DNA of 64,000 nucleotides from Myxococcus hansupus (GTDB taxonomy: Bacteria; Myxococcota; Myxococcia; Myxococcales; Myxococcaceae): assembly GCF_000280925.3 (NCBI RefSeq), contig NZ_CP012109.1, forward strand, positions 434,001-498,000, written 5' to 3'. Both the position numbers and the translations under genes were made by a program. The notes below the pieces were generated by a model, which did not search any database, was not told where the DNA came from, and saw nothing but the letters and a program-made list of their open reading frames with translations. Shown one piece after another: positions 1 to 8,812 of the stretch. The stretch's first letter is position 1. Each line of letters opens with the position of its first letter.

Positions 1-1
1 G

Positions 2-274
2 GCCGGGTTGCTCTACGGCCGGGGCGGGCGGCGGATGCCGATGACCGTCATCATGCCGGGCTTGTTGCAGCTCGCGCCGGGCTTCATGGGGACGCAGGCC
101 ATCATCGCGTTGCTCGGCATGGGACGCCCGGGCACGGATGACGCCCGGTTGTTCGACGTGCTGCTGGTGGCGCTCCAGTTGGTGATGGGGCTGGTGTTCG
201 CGACGCTGGTGGTGCCGCCGCGCACCCCCGTGGACGGCGACGGCACCGTGGCGTCGGGCTCCGGGAGCGCGTAG
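2..274 (+). CDS. Threonine/serine exporter-like membrane protein, C-terminal fragment
   Basis: The reading frame is open from the left window edge to the TAG at 272-274, so only the last ~90 residues are present. They contain two hydrophobic stretches, around the segment VIMPGLLQLAPGFMG and around LLVALQLVMGLVFATLVVPP, followed by a short polar tail. A Pro-Gly turn inside a hydrophobic helix followed by a second helix resembles the C-terminal part of ThrE/YjjP-type (DUF1212/DUF3815) inner-membrane exporters of threonine and serine. The family call is by resemblance only, since the N-terminal half lies outside the window. It converges on the sulfatase gene, with a hairpin between them. Confidence 0.5.
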   Translation, partial: AGLLYGRGGRRMPMTVIMPGLLQLAPGFMGTQAIIALLGMGRPGTDDARLFDVLLVALQLVMGLVFATLVVPPRTPVDGDGTVASGSGSA

Positions 275-294
275 CGCGGCATGGAGCGCCTCGC

Positions 295-323
295 CCGGGC
301 GGCGGCGGTGCTCCGCCGCCCGG
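295..323. terminator. GC hairpin between convergent genes
   Basis: A perfect 11-bp stem (CCGGGCGGCGG at 295-305 with CCGCCGCCCGG at 313-323) and a 7-nt loop lies in the 61-bp gap between the exporter fragment and the sulfatase, whose 3' ends face each other. No T-tract follows on either strand, so it may be a bidirectional terminator or a 3' end stabiliser. Confidence 0.55.
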
Positions 324-335
324 CGCCTCGCGTGA

Positions 336-2000
336 CTACGCGTGCGACTGCTGGGAGCGGCGGACGAGCTGCTCCACCTGGTCAGCCAAGGCCATGACCT
401 GGTCGCCGATGGCCGTCTCCTCCTGGCGCTCGCTCGCCTCCAACAACTGCCGCTTCACGCGCTCCTTGATGGGCCCGATGCTCAAGCTGCCCGGGGCCTG
501 GCTGGGGTGGAAGTCGAGCAGGCTCTGCGCGAACTTCTGGACCAGCGCCTGCACGGGCACGAACGTGAACATCCGCTCCCCGTACCATCTCAGGTACTGG
601 CCGGCATGGGGGCCGTACTCGAAGGGGTCCGAGCGCAGGTTGATGAGGTACGGCCACGCCGGGTCGAAGCGCTTGCCGCTGAACCACATGTCGGCGCCTT
701 CGCCGTCCTGGTAGCTGAAGATGAGCTTCCAGTTGTCATACCGGACAGCCGCGAGGTTGCCGCTGTCGAGCACGTAGATGAACTCATGCCGGGCTCCCTG
801 CTCCTTGCCCGCGAGCAGCCCCGTCTGGTCATACCCATCCAGGTAGACCCGGAAGGTCTTGTCGCCCACCTTGTAGCCGCGCTGGCACTGCGCCGCGAGG
901 TCCTTGGGGCCGCCCGCCGCGGAGACCAGCGTGGGCATCCAGTCCTCGTGCGCGAAGATGTCGTTGATGACGCGCCCGGGCTCCACCACGCCCGGCCAGC
1001 GCACCATGCAGGGGACGCGCACGCCGCCCTCCCAGGTGGAGCCCTTCTCGCCACGGAACGGGCTGTTGCCGCCGTCCGGCCAGCCCATCTTCTCCACGCC
1101 GTTGTCGGTGGAGAACACCACCAGCGTGTTGTCCGCGATGCCCAGCTCATCCAGCTTGGCCAGCAGCACGCCGACGATGTCGTCCAGCTCCCGCATGGCG
1201 TCCGCGTAGAGGCCGTAGCCGGTGGCGTTCCGGTACTTCTCCTGGAGGTAGGTCCAGACGTGGGTGCGCGTGGTGTTGTGCCAGAGGAAGAACGGCTTGC
1301 CGTCCTTCACGGCGCGCTCCATGAAGTCCAGCGTCCCCTGGAGGAACTCCCCGTCCACCGTCTCCATGCGCTTGCGGGTGAGCGCGCCGGTGTCCTCGAT
1401 GCGCTGCTTGCCCACCACACCCCATCGCTTGTCCTCGGTGGGGTCATGGCGGTCCGTGGCCCAGGTTCGCAGGACGCCGCGCGGGCCGAAGCGCTGCTTG
1501 AAGGTCGGGTCCTTGGGGTAGTCCGGGCACTCCGGCTCATTCTCGGCGTTGAGGTGGTAGAGGTTGCCGAAGAACTCGTCGAAGCCGTGCACGGTGGGCA
1601 GGTAGGGATTGGAGTCCCCCACGTGGTTCTTGCCGAAGTGGCCGCAGGTGTAGCCCAGCGGCTTCAGCATCTCCGCGATGGTGGGGTCGGAGTCCTGGAG
1701 CCCATACTTCGCCCCGGGCATGCCGATGGTGGTGAGCCCCGTGCGGAGCGGGTTCATGCCGGTGATGAAGGCCGCGCGGCCCGCGGTGCAGCTCTGCTGG
1801 CCGTAGCAGTCCGTCATCATCGCGCCCTCCTTCGCGATGCGGTCGATGTTGGGCGTCAGGTAGCCCATCATCCCGTGGTTGTAGGCGCTGACGTTCCACA
1901 GCCCGATGTCATCTCCCCAGATGACCAGGATGTTGGGCTTGCGCTGCGTCTGCTTGCCGTTGCCGTTTCCATTGCCCGTGGGTTTCGCCTTGCTTGCCAT
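336..2000 (-). CDS. Type I sulfatase (arylsulfatase family)
   Basis: This 554-residue protein is a formylglycine-dependent sulfatase that hydrolyses sulfate esters. The N-terminus has the metal-binding pair in NILVIWGDDIG (D30, D31). The active-site signature is C71-T-A-G-R75 in place of the usual C-x-P-x-R; Ala at the third position is seen in some bacterial sulfatases. A later STDNG segment supplies the second metal site. The ATG at 2000 is chosen because AGGAGG lies 6 nt upstream; the frame is open further upstream but without support. The N-terminus is Lys/Gly/Asn-rich with no signal peptide, so the enzyme probably stays in the cytoplasm. It lies 43 bp downstream of a SulP permease on the same strand, suggesting co-transcription for sulfur acquisition. 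The substrate is unknown. No formylglycine-generating enzyme gene is seen in the window. Confidence 0.9.
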   Translation of the reverse strand: MASKAKPTGNGNGNGKQTQRKPNILVIWGDDIGLWNVSAYNHGMMGYLTPNIDRIAKEGAMMTDCYGQQSCTAGRAAFITGMNPLRTGLTTIGMPGAKYGLQDSDPTIAEMLKPLGYTCGHFGKNHVGDSNPYLPTVHGFDEFFGNLYHLNAENEPECPDYPKDPTFKQRFGPRGVLRTWATDRHDPTEDKRWGVVGKQRIEDTGALTRKRMETVDGEFLQGTLDFMERAVKDGKPFFLWHNTTRTHVWTYLQEKYRNATGYGLYADAMRELDDIVGVLLAKLDELGIADNTLVVFSTDNGVEKMGWPDGGNSPFRGEKGSTWEGGVRVPCMVRWPGVVEPGRVINDIFAHEDWMPTLVSAAGGPKDLAAQCQRGYKVGDKTFRVYLDGYDQTGLLAGKEQGARHEFIYVLDSGNLAAVRYDNWKLIFSYQDGEGADMWFSGKRFDPAWPYLINLRSDPFEYGPHAGQYLRWYGERMFTFVPVQALVQKFAQSLLDFHPSQAPGSLSIGPIKERVKRQLLEASERQEETAIGDQVMALADQVEQLVRRSQQSHA

Positions 2001-2043
2001 GTGTCGCCTCCTGGACAGGAGGTGTGCATGCGGAGCCGTGGTG

Positions 2044-3819
2044 TCATGGTCTGGGAGGAGGGGGCGTTCCAGCGCCGGGTCGCGGGTGTTCGGGATGGGC
2101 GCCACCGCTGTCCGTGTCTCTCAGGAAATGACGGACCGCTGCTCCCACGGTGGCGTGCACGTTCTCCGGGCCCAGCCGCTCCAGCAGTCCGGTGCGCCGC
2201 AGCAGCGCGCGCAGCGGCGCCCGGGCTTCGGCGATGCCCAGCACCACGCCTTCTTCCTTGAATTCGCGGCGCAGCTTCTCCAGCCCCTCCGCCGCGGTGA
2301 CGTCCATGTCGAACACGGCGGACGCGTCCATCACGAACCACCGCACGGGTACGTCCGCGTTGGAGACCAAGGCCCGGGCTTGCTCCCGCAGATGTCGCGC
2401 GTTGGCGAAGAACAGCGGTGCATCGAAGCGGTAGATGATGAGCCCGGGCACCGTCTCCGCGTTCTCGGCCCGCTCGATGTCGTGGTAACCGGGGACGCCC
2501 TCGCGCTCGCCGAGCACCGCGTCGTGGGGCCTGGCGGCCCGGCGGATGAGGTCCGCCAGCGCGAGCGCCACCGCGACGAGGATGCCCTGGAGGATGCCCA
2601 ACACCAGCACGCCCACCATCGTCACGCACGCGAGCACCGCCTCCACGCGCCGCACTCGCCACAGGTCGATGATGGCTTGGACTTCCAGCAGGTACACCGC
2701 GGCCACGAAGACGATGGCGCCGAGCGTCACCATGGGCAGGTCGTGCAGCAGGGGCGTGAGGAACAGGGCGAACACCAGCACCACGCCGGAAGCGAGCACG
2801 CCCACCAACTGGGTCTGCCCACCCATGGAGACGTTGACGGCCGTGCGCGAGTCGCTTCCCGTCACGGGGAACCCCTGGCTGAAGGCATTGGCGAGGTTGG
2901 CGGCGGCCTGCCCGAGGAACTCCTGATTGCTGTCCAGCCGGTAGCGAAACTTGTCGGCGTAGAGCCGGCCTGTCAGCACGGAGCTGGCGTAGTTGACGAG
3001 CGCCAGGCTGAAGGCGGCGGGGAGCAGCGCCCGCACGTCCTCGAAGCGCAGGGATGGCAGGCCCGGAGCGGGGGGCTCCGCTTCGAGAGGCCCCACGACC
3101 TTGATGCCCCCGTGCTCCAGTTGGAACAGCGCCCCCGCCGCCGTGGTGAGGACCACCAGGATGAGCGGACCGGGCGCCTTGGGAAGAAGCCGCCGCAGCA
3201 GCACGAGCGTGGTGATGACGCCCAACCCCAACAGGAGCGTTGGGACGTGGGTCTGGTGGAGGTGGGTGGCCACCTCGAACACCTGGCCCGAGAACGTGTC
3301 GGCGTGGCGTTCCAGCCCAAAGAGCCGCGCGAGCTGGCTGCCGATGATGATGAGCGCGGCGCCATTGATGTAGCCGATGAGAATGGGCTTGGACAGGAAG
3401 TCCGCGAGCGCGCCGACCTTGAGCAGTCCTCCGAGCAGGCTCAACACGCCGACCAGCAGCGCCAGCAGCGCCGCCAATGATGCGTAGCGAGCGGCGTTCG
3501 CCCCCGCCACCACCGGGGCGAGCGCCGCGGCGGTGAGGATGGCGGCACCGGCCTCCGGGCCGACGATGAGGTGCCGCGACGGGCCGAACAGCGCATAGGC
3601 CAGCATGCCCACCACACCCGCGTAGAGCCCCGCCGCCGGACGCACGCCCACGAGCTGCGCATAGGCCAGCCCCTGGGGGATGAGCATCGCGCCGATGGTG
3701 AGTGCCGAGAGCAGGTCCGCGCGGAACCAACGGCGCTGATAGCCGCGCGCCTGTCGCAAGCCCGGTGGACCCCGCCGCACCGTCCGCCATGTCCGCGCCA
3801 CCAGGTCGCTCGCCACCAT
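2044..3819 (-). CDS. SulP family anion (sulfate) permease with STAS domain
   Basis: This 591-residue inner-membrane transporter of the SLC26/SulP family has the typical opening ADLLSALTIGAMLIPQGLAYA at about residues 34-54, followed by 10-12 hydrophobic segments up to residue ~425. A cytoplasmic STAS domain occupies about residues 457-566 (DAPLFFANARHLRE, then VMDASAVFDMDVTAAEGL). The ATG at 3819 follows a GAAGGGGGG stretch immediately upstream; the frame extends further upstream without homology. The gene precedes the sulfatase in the same direction, which makes sulfate or another oxyanion a reasonable substrate, though SulP proteins also carry bicarbonate and other anions. The protein ends in a Pro-rich tail. 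It diverges from a second SulP gene. Confidence 0.92.
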   Translation of the reverse strand: MVASDLVARTWRTVRRGPPGLRQARGYQRRWFRADLLSALTIGAMLIPQGLAYAQLVGVRPAAGLYAGVVGMLAYALFGPSRHLIVGPEAGAAILTAAALAPVVAGANAARYASLAALLALLVGVLSLLGGLLKVGALADFLSKPILIGYINGAALIIIGSQLARLFGLERHADTFSGQVFEVATHLHQTHVPTLLLGLGVITTLVLLRRLLPKAPGPLILVVLTTAAGALFQLEHGGIKVVGPLEAEPPAPGLPSLRFEDVRALLPAAFSLALVNYASSVLTGRLYADKFRYRLDSNQEFLGQAAANLANAFSQGFPVTGSDSRTAVNVSMGGQTQLVGVLASGVVLVFALFLTPLLHDLPMVTLGAIVFVAAVYLLEVQAIIDLWRVRRVEAVLACVTMVGVLVLGILQGILVAVALALADLIRRAARPHDAVLGEREGVPGYHDIERAENAETVPGLIIYRFDAPLFFANARHLREQARALVSNADVPVRWFVMDASAVFDMDVTAAEGLEKLRREFKEEGVVLGIAEARAPLRALLRRTGLLERLGPENVHATVGAAVRHFLRDTDSGGAHPEHPRPGAGTPPPPRP

Positions 3820-4072
3820 CCCCCCTTCGCGCGGGTGTCCCCGTGACACGCTGCGAACGCTGGGGCCGCTTCGCAATTCACGGCGTCGCGCGGGCGGCTC
3901 CTGGCATGGCCGCTCGCCCCTGGGGATTTGCGCGCTGGAAGCACCATCCCCATCTCCCAGGCGCGAGCACCGATGGCCCGGCTCGGACCGAAGGCCCAGG
4001 GAAGGAGCCGGACAGCCGCACCCTTCGCTCAAGGCCACCCGCCTTGACGCCCGTCCTGGGAGGAGCCTCCAC
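3820..4072. promoter_or_regulatory. Divergent intergenic region between two SulP genes
   Basis: This 253-bp region separates the start codons of the two oppositely oriented SulP permeases and must hold promoters for both. A GGGAGGAG ribosome-binding sequence precedes the + strand start at 4073. No convincing sigma-70 hexamers or long inverted repeats were recognised. Confidence 0.4.
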
Positions 4073-5950
4073 ATGCCAACGTCCGCGGTCTCCTGGCTCT
4101 CGCGCGCTGTCCCCTTCATCGCTTCGGTGCGCGGCTACCGCGCCGCGTGGCTGAAGCGGGACGCGGTGGGGGCGCTCACCGTCACCGCCCTGCTCATCCC
4201 GGAGGGGATGGCCTACGCGGAGCTGGCGGGCCTGCCCCCGACGGCCGCCTTCTACGCGGCGCCAGCGGGACTGGTGCTCTACGCGCTCTTCGGCAGCTCG
4301 CGCCAGCTCATCGTGGCGGTGTCTGCGGCGGTGGCGGTGCTGTCCGCCGCGACCGTGGGTGCGCTGGCACAGGTGGGGTCGCCCCGCTTCGTCGTCCTGA
4401 CGGCGGCCCTGGCCATGCTGGCGGGGCTCATCTCGCTGCTGGCGGGCGTGCTGCGGCTGGGCCGAATCGCCCAGTTCTTCTCCGCTTCCGTGCTCACCGG
4501 CTTCGTCTTCGGCCTCGCGCTCATCATCGCCATCAAGCAGGTGCCCAAGCTCTTCGGCATCGAGGGCGGTGACGGAAACTTCTTCGAGCGGTCGTGGTTT
4601 CTCCTCACGCACCTGGGCGCCACACATCGCGTCACGCTGCTCGTGGGCGCTGGCAGCCTCATCGCGCTGTTTGCGCTGGGGCGCGTGTCGAAGCGCCTGC
4701 CCGCGGCGCTGGTGGTGCTGGCGCTGTCCATCGCGGTGACGGCGCTGTTGGGGCTGGACTCGCGTGGGGTGAAGGTGGTGGGCAAGGTGACGGCGGGCCT
4801 CGTTCCTCCCCAGGTGCCGCAGGTGGGTTTGGGAGATTTGCTGCGCCTGCTGCCCGGCGCGTGCGGTATCGCGCTGGTGGCCTTCGCCGAGGCCATTGGC
4901 CCGGCGCGGATGCTCGCCGCGCGTCATGGCTACGAGGTGGATGCCAATCGCGAGCTCGTGGGGCTGGGCGCCGCCAATGTGGGCGCCGGGCTCTTTCGGG
5001 GCTTCTCCATCGGGTGCAGCCTGTCCAAGTCCGCCGCCAACGACGCCGCCGGGGCGCGCACCGAGGTCTCGGCGATGCTTGCCTCGGGCTTCACGCTGCT
5101 CGTCGCCCTGTTCCTCACGCCGCTCTTCCGCCTGTTGCCGGAGGCCACGCTGGGCGCCATCGTGGTGGTCGCCGTGTCGGGAATGATGGACGTGCGGGAG
5201 GTTCGGCGGCTGTACCAGGTTCGGCGGGCCGACTTCCTCGGGGCCTTCGTGGCGCTCCTCGGCGTGCTCGCCCTGGACGTCCTGCCGGGACTGCTGCTGG
5301 CGGTGGGGGTGTCGCTCTTCCTCACGGTGTACCGCGCGAGCCTGCCGCGGCTGAGTGAGCTGGGCCGTGTCCCGGGGGCGCTTGCCTTTGGAGACGTGCG
5401 GCGGACGCCGCGCCCGCTGACGGTTCCGGGCATGCTCATCCTTCGCCCCAACGAGGGCATCTTCTTCGCCAACGCCACGTCGCTGCGCGATGAAATCATG
5501 ACACGCGTGCGACAGGCCGGTCCCCACCTGCAAGCGGTGCTGTTGGATTTGGAGGTGACCGCGGACCTGGATGTCCCTGGCGCGGACATGCTCGCGGCGC
5601 TTCATGACGACCTGGCCCGGCGGCGGTCGACGCTGATGCTGACCCGGGTGATGGCCCCCACGGGCCGGATGCTGGAGCGCGCCGGGGTGACGGCGAAGGT
5701 GGGCGCGGAGAACCTCTACCCGCAGGTCCTGGACGCGGTGGTGGAGCACCTGGCTCGCGCTCCCGCGGTGACCCCCCAAGGGAAGGGGCTGTTGCGAGAC
5801 GGCCTTCACCGATTGCGCCTGCTGGTGGATGAGGCCAGCGCCACGCTCGACTCGGACGAGGGCGCTGACCGCGAGCGGCTCCTGACGTTGGGGCGGCGCC
5901 TGAGCCGGGCGGAATCCGCGCTGGGAGCGATGCGGCCCGGGCAGCACTGA
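4073..5950 (+). CDS. SulP family anion permease with STAS domain (second copy)
   Basis: This 625-residue member of the same family as the divergent neighbour is clearly different in sequence. It opens with LKRDAVGALTVTALLIPEGM at about residues 27-46, has a dozen hydrophobic segments, and carries a STAS domain near residues 455-570 (segments GIFFANATSLRDEIM and VLLDLEVTADLDVPGADML). A ~50-residue C-terminal extension after the STAS domain is charged and probably helical. The ATG at 4073 follows GGGAGGAG with good spacing. Substrate cannot be read from the sequence: sulfate is one option given the sulfatase next door, bicarbonate is another. The divergent arrangement suggests shared regulation. 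Confidence 0.9.
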   Translation: MPTSAVSWLSRAVPFIASVRGYRAAWLKRDAVGALTVTALLIPEGMAYAELAGLPPTAAFYAAPAGLVLYALFGSSRQLIVAVSAAVAVLSAATVGALAQVGSPRFVVLTAALAMLAGLISLLAGVLRLGRIAQFFSASVLTGFVFGLALIIAIKQVPKLFGIEGGDGNFFERSWFLLTHLGATHRVTLLVGAGSLIALFALGRVSKRLPAALVVLALSIAVTALLGLDSRGVKVVGKVTAGLVPPQVPQVGLGDLLRLLPGACGIALVAFAEAIGPARMLAARHGYEVDANRELVGLGAANVGAGLFRGFSIGCSLSKSAANDAAGARTEVSAMLASGFTLLVALFLTPLFRLLPEATLGAIVVVAVSGMMDVREVRRLYQVRRADFLGAFVALLGVLALDVLPGLLLAVGVSLFLTVYRASLPRLSELGRVPGALAFGDVRRTPRPLTVPGMLILRPNEGIFFANATSLRDEIMTRVRQAGPHLQAVLLDLEVTADLDVPGADMLAALHDDLARRRSTLMLTRVMAPTGRMLERAGVTAKVGAENLYPQVLDAVVEHLARAPAVTPQGKGLLRDGLHRLRLLVDEASATLDSDEGADRERLLTLGRRLSRAESALGAMRPGQH

Positions 5951-6084
5951 AGCGTCGCCCGCCGCGCTGGGAGAAGGCGCGCCCTGACCCAGGCGCTGGA
6001 CCGGCGTCAGCGATGCAACGCGCGTTCGGACTTCCAGGGGGCTTGGTGGACGACGGGGGACGGCACACTGTCTGCCGCTGTCCC

Positions 6085-7221
6085 ATGTCCCCCGCTCTCG
6101 CTCGCCCGTGGCGCCTGGTCGCGGCGGGCCTGATGTGCTGCCTCGTCATGGCGTGCGCCGCGGCGCCGCCTCGCTCGCCCTTGCTCGAGCGCGTCGGCCG
6201 GTCGGACCTGAGCGTCGCCGCGCTGCGGGTCCAGGTGAGGGATTTGGCGCGCCGCCTGCCTGGGATGCTGGAAGCGGCGGCGGACGGCATCGCCGCGGAC
6301 TCGGACTCGCGGGAGGTCCACCGGGCGATGCTGGCGTTCAAGAGCAACGGCGTGCCCATCCTCCAGGCGACGCTGCTCCAGCCCGACCCGGTGGCGGGGC
6401 TGGTGGATGCCTGGGCGCTGCTCGCCCAGCTCCAGGACGCGCTGCCCCGGCGGGCCGCCCGCGCGCCGCCCGCGCAGGTGCGGCAAGCCCAGCGCGAACT
6501 GGAGGCCATGGAGTCGGAGGTCATGGCGCTCTGGGAGGACCTCTCCGGCCACGAGGACATCTCGCATGCGCGCGCGCTCATCCACCAGTGGGCCACCGAG
6601 CACCCCTTGACCGGCTCGCTCACCGCGCGCGAGTCCACCGCGCCGCTGCTGGCCACCGTCTCCACGCGCTCTGGTGTCAGCCCGCTGGGCGCGGCGGCGG
6701 TGCTGCTGGAGGACGCCCGCGACCTCACCACCCGGATGGACCTCTATGCCGCCAGCCTTCCCCGGCAGGCGCGGTGGCAGGCGGAGCTCGCGGCGAGCGA
6801 TGCGGCGGACCTCCCCGTCCTGGGCGTCGCCCTGGGCGAGTTGAAGCGCGCGGTGGACCTCCTCGGTCAGCTCGACGCCCTGGCCGCCGGCGTCCCGGCG
6901 CTGGTGTCCCGCGAGCGGGCCGCCGTGCTGTCGGAGCTGGAGCAGGAGCGGCGGTCCCTCCAGGCGTTCGTCTCCGCTGAACGCCAGGCGCTCATGGGGG
7001 ATGTGGACCGCGAGCGCGCGGCGGTGATGGCGGACCTGCGCGCGGAGCGCGTCGCCGCGCTCCAGCAACTGGATGGGCTGGCGCGAGGCTGGGTGGACCA
7101 CGCCTTCGGACGGGCGGCGCGACTTCTGGGCCTCGTCTGTCTGGCGGTGTTCGTCCTGTTGCTGGGGGTGGGCGTGGTGCTCGCGGTCGCGCGAGGGCGG
7201 TGGGGGCGCGCCGCCGGGTGA
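6085..7221 (+). CDS. Putative lipoprotein with coiled coil and C-terminal membrane helix
   Basis: I do not recognise the family. The 378-residue product, read from the ATG at 6085, starts with a hydrophobic signal ending in VMACAAAP, a plausible lipobox with Cys at about residue 24. The middle is Ala/Leu/Glu/Arg-rich and helical. Around residues 270-335 an 11-residue-like pattern recurs (SRERAAVLSELEQERRS, SAERQALMGDVDRERAAVMA, LRAERVAALQQL), predicting a long coiled coil. A single hydrophobic helix (LLGLVCLAVFVLLLGVGVVL) sits near the C-terminus, followed by a short basic tail. This would span the periplasm if both ends are anchored. It converges on the DUF2254 gene with a 4-bp gap. The frame starts earlier at 6013, but that N-terminus lacks a signal sequence. 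Confidence 0.7.
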   Translation: MSPALARPWRLVAAGLMCCLVMACAAAPPRSPLLERVGRSDLSVAALRVQVRDLARRLPGMLEAAADGIAADSDSREVHRAMLAFKSNGVPILQATLLQPDPVAGLVDAWALLAQLQDALPRRAARAPPAQVRQAQRELEAMESEVMALWEDLSGHEDISHARALIHQWATEHPLTGSLTARESTAPLLATVSTRSGVSPLGAAAVLLEDARDLTTRMDLYAASLPRQARWQAELAASDAADLPVLGVALGELKRAVDLLGQLDALAAGVPALVSRERAAVLSELEQERRSLQAFVSAERQALMGDVDRERAAVMADLRAERVAALQQLDGLARGWVDHAFGRAARLLGLVCLAVFVLLLGVGVVLAVARGRWGRAAG

Positions 7222-7225
7222 CGCC

Positions 7226-8593
7226 TCAGAACCCTATCGCGGGCAGCGGAGGAAGGGGCTTCCCCTCCAGCGCTGGCTCCACGTCCCGTGCGTAACGTCG
7301 GATGCCCGCGAGCCACGAGGCACCCTGCTGTCCCTGCTCCGTGGCCGCCAGGATGCGGTGCAGCGTCTCACGCGCTGTCCGGCGCGCCTCCGCCTTCGTC
7401 GCATGCTGGCCCACGGCGCCCGCTAGCCGCAGCAGCCGCAGCACGACGGCGGGCTCGGAGGCGCCGTAGCGCAGCGTCTGGTCCGTGACCAGGTCCAGGT
7501 AGTCGCGTAGCGACGGCGCACGAAGGAAGACGCGCGGGCGCCCGGACGTGTCCGCCACCACGCGGAGGCCCAGCCTCAGTTGGCTCAGCTCGCACATCAA
7601 GAAGGTGAGCTGGTCCAACGCCTCCACCACGGTGTAGGGGTCGTTGATGCCCGGAGAGAGCGCCTTGACGGCCACGTCCACCAGTTGGCGCACGCCCAAC
7701 GCGACGTCCACGTCCTCGTCCCGCCAGCGGTCCGTGCGGATGGCGCGGAGCAGGAGGGGCTCGGCTTCCTCCCACGACGCGGTGGACTTGCCCTCATCCG
7801 GCGCGAACCAGCCCACCTCGCCGGCTTGAATCACCGGCTCTCCGATGGCGCGCTCCAGATGGACGACGAGCCGCCGTGTCGTCGCCACCTCCAGCAGCGC
7901 CCGCGCATCCACGGAGACGACGAAGCCGTGCCGCGGGGCGCGCAGCGGCCAACGCACGCCCATGGGCGCTGGCACCTCGGCGGGTGTCTCCAGGTCTCCT
8001 GTGCGCAGCCGCTCCATCCTGTGCGCGACGCGCAGCGTGTCCACGCGCACCCGCTGAACGATGTTCTCCACGCGCATGGCCTGGAGCGTATGGAGCACCT
8101 GGAAGACGAGCGCTCCCTCGCAGACGACGAGCAGCAACATGGCCAGACTGAGCGCCGGGCGTGGCGCGCGCTCGGCGCCCGCGACGAGCCCGAACTCGTG
8201 AGCGGCCACGAGGCAGAAGACGCTGGTGGCGATGAACACCGGGATGACCACGCGGATGCCCGCGCCCTGCACGAAATGGCGCAGCAGGCGGGGTGAGAAC
8301 TGCCCGGCGGCGTTCTGCACCACGAGCATGGAGAGGGACAGGACGATGCTCAGGGAGGTCAGCGCGATTCCCAGCGCGGTGAAGAGCATGTCCCGCGCCT
8401 CGGCGGCGGTGGCCTGCCAGGCGACGCCGCGCAGGACCCTGGCCGCGAACGCCGGTGGCTCCACGAACACCACGCCCAGGCACGCCCCCGTCACCGCGCC
8501 CACCACGGGCGAGAGCCACAGCCGATGCCGCAGCCACCAACGGAGCGGTCGGGCACCGCGGGGAGGACCGGACCTGGGGACGCCACGTCCCAT
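7226..8593 (-). CDS. DUF2254 family membrane protein
   Basis: The 455-residue product matches the DUF2254 predicted membrane proteins. It has several N-terminal transmembrane helices (about residues 20-160), including the conserved stretch SMLVVQNAAGQFSPRLLRHF, and a soluble C-terminal half with the segment SPGINDPYTVVEALDQL typical of the family. The function of the family is not established. The ATG at 8593 is the first methionine codon before the hydrophobic region; a GTG at 8686 would add 31 residues without support. No strong ribosome-binding site is visible at either. It lies 219 bp downstream of the MBOAT gene on the same strand, separated by a hairpin, so it is probably a separate unit. 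Confidence 0.78.
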   Translation of the reverse strand: MGRGVPRSGPPRGARPLRWWLRHRLWLSPVVGAVTGACLGVVFVEPPAFAARVLRGVAWQATAAEARDMLFTALGIALTSLSIVLSLSMLVVQNAAGQFSPRLLRHFVQGAGIRVVIPVFIATSVFCLVAAHEFGLVAGAERAPRPALSLAMLLLVVCEGALVFQVLHTLQAMRVENIVQRVRVDTLRVAHRMERLRTGDLETPAEVPAPMGVRWPLRAPRHGFVVSVDARALLEVATTRRLVVHLERAIGEPVIQAGEVGWFAPDEGKSTASWEEAEPLLLRAIRTDRWRDEDVDVALGVRQLVDVAVKALSPGINDPYTVVEALDQLTFLMCELSQLRLGLRVVADTSGRPRVFLRAPSLRDYLDLVTDQTLRYGASEPAVVLRLLRLAGAVGQHATKAEARRTARETLHRILAATEQGQQGASWLAGIRRYARDVEPALEGKPLPPLPAIGF

Positions 8594-8678
8594 GGCCGTG
8601 CGGGAGAGTGTCTGGATGCCCGCCACGCGCAAGTCCCTCCGCCACGGCAAGGGCCCCGCGCCAGCGCGCTCAGGCCGA

Positions 8679-8708
8679 CCGAGCACCGCCGTCGGGCCGG
8701 GTGCTCGG
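8679..8708 (-). terminator. Hairpin downstream of the MBOAT gene
   Basis: A perfect 9-bp inverted repeat (CCGAGCACC at 8679-8687, GGTGCTCGG at 8700-8708) with a 12-nt loop lies between the MBOAT stop and the DUF2254 start. A second smaller GGGCCC/GGGCCC hairpin lies at 8774-8794, close behind the MBOAT stop codon. Neither has a clear T-tract, so termination is inferred from position. Confidence 0.4.
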
Positions 8709-8812
8709 ACCTGGGCGACGGGGTTGCCCCCAGAGACTGGGAACGCTCCCGCCTGGCGGCAAGGCGCAGGCGAGGGCCCGGGGACCTGGGGCCCGACAGC
8801 CTCTGTGCCCGC

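Noticed and set aside
342..2261. A 639-residue open frame on the + strand opposite the sulfatase
   Set aside because: Its His/Ala/Leu/Arg-rich composition is that of antisense translation in GC-rich DNA. The opposite strand holds a complete sulfatase with intact motifs and a good ribosome-binding site.
3878..5947. A 689-residue open frame opposite the second SulP gene
   Set aside because: Gln/Arg/His-rich antisense translation; the + strand has clear SulP and STAS motifs.
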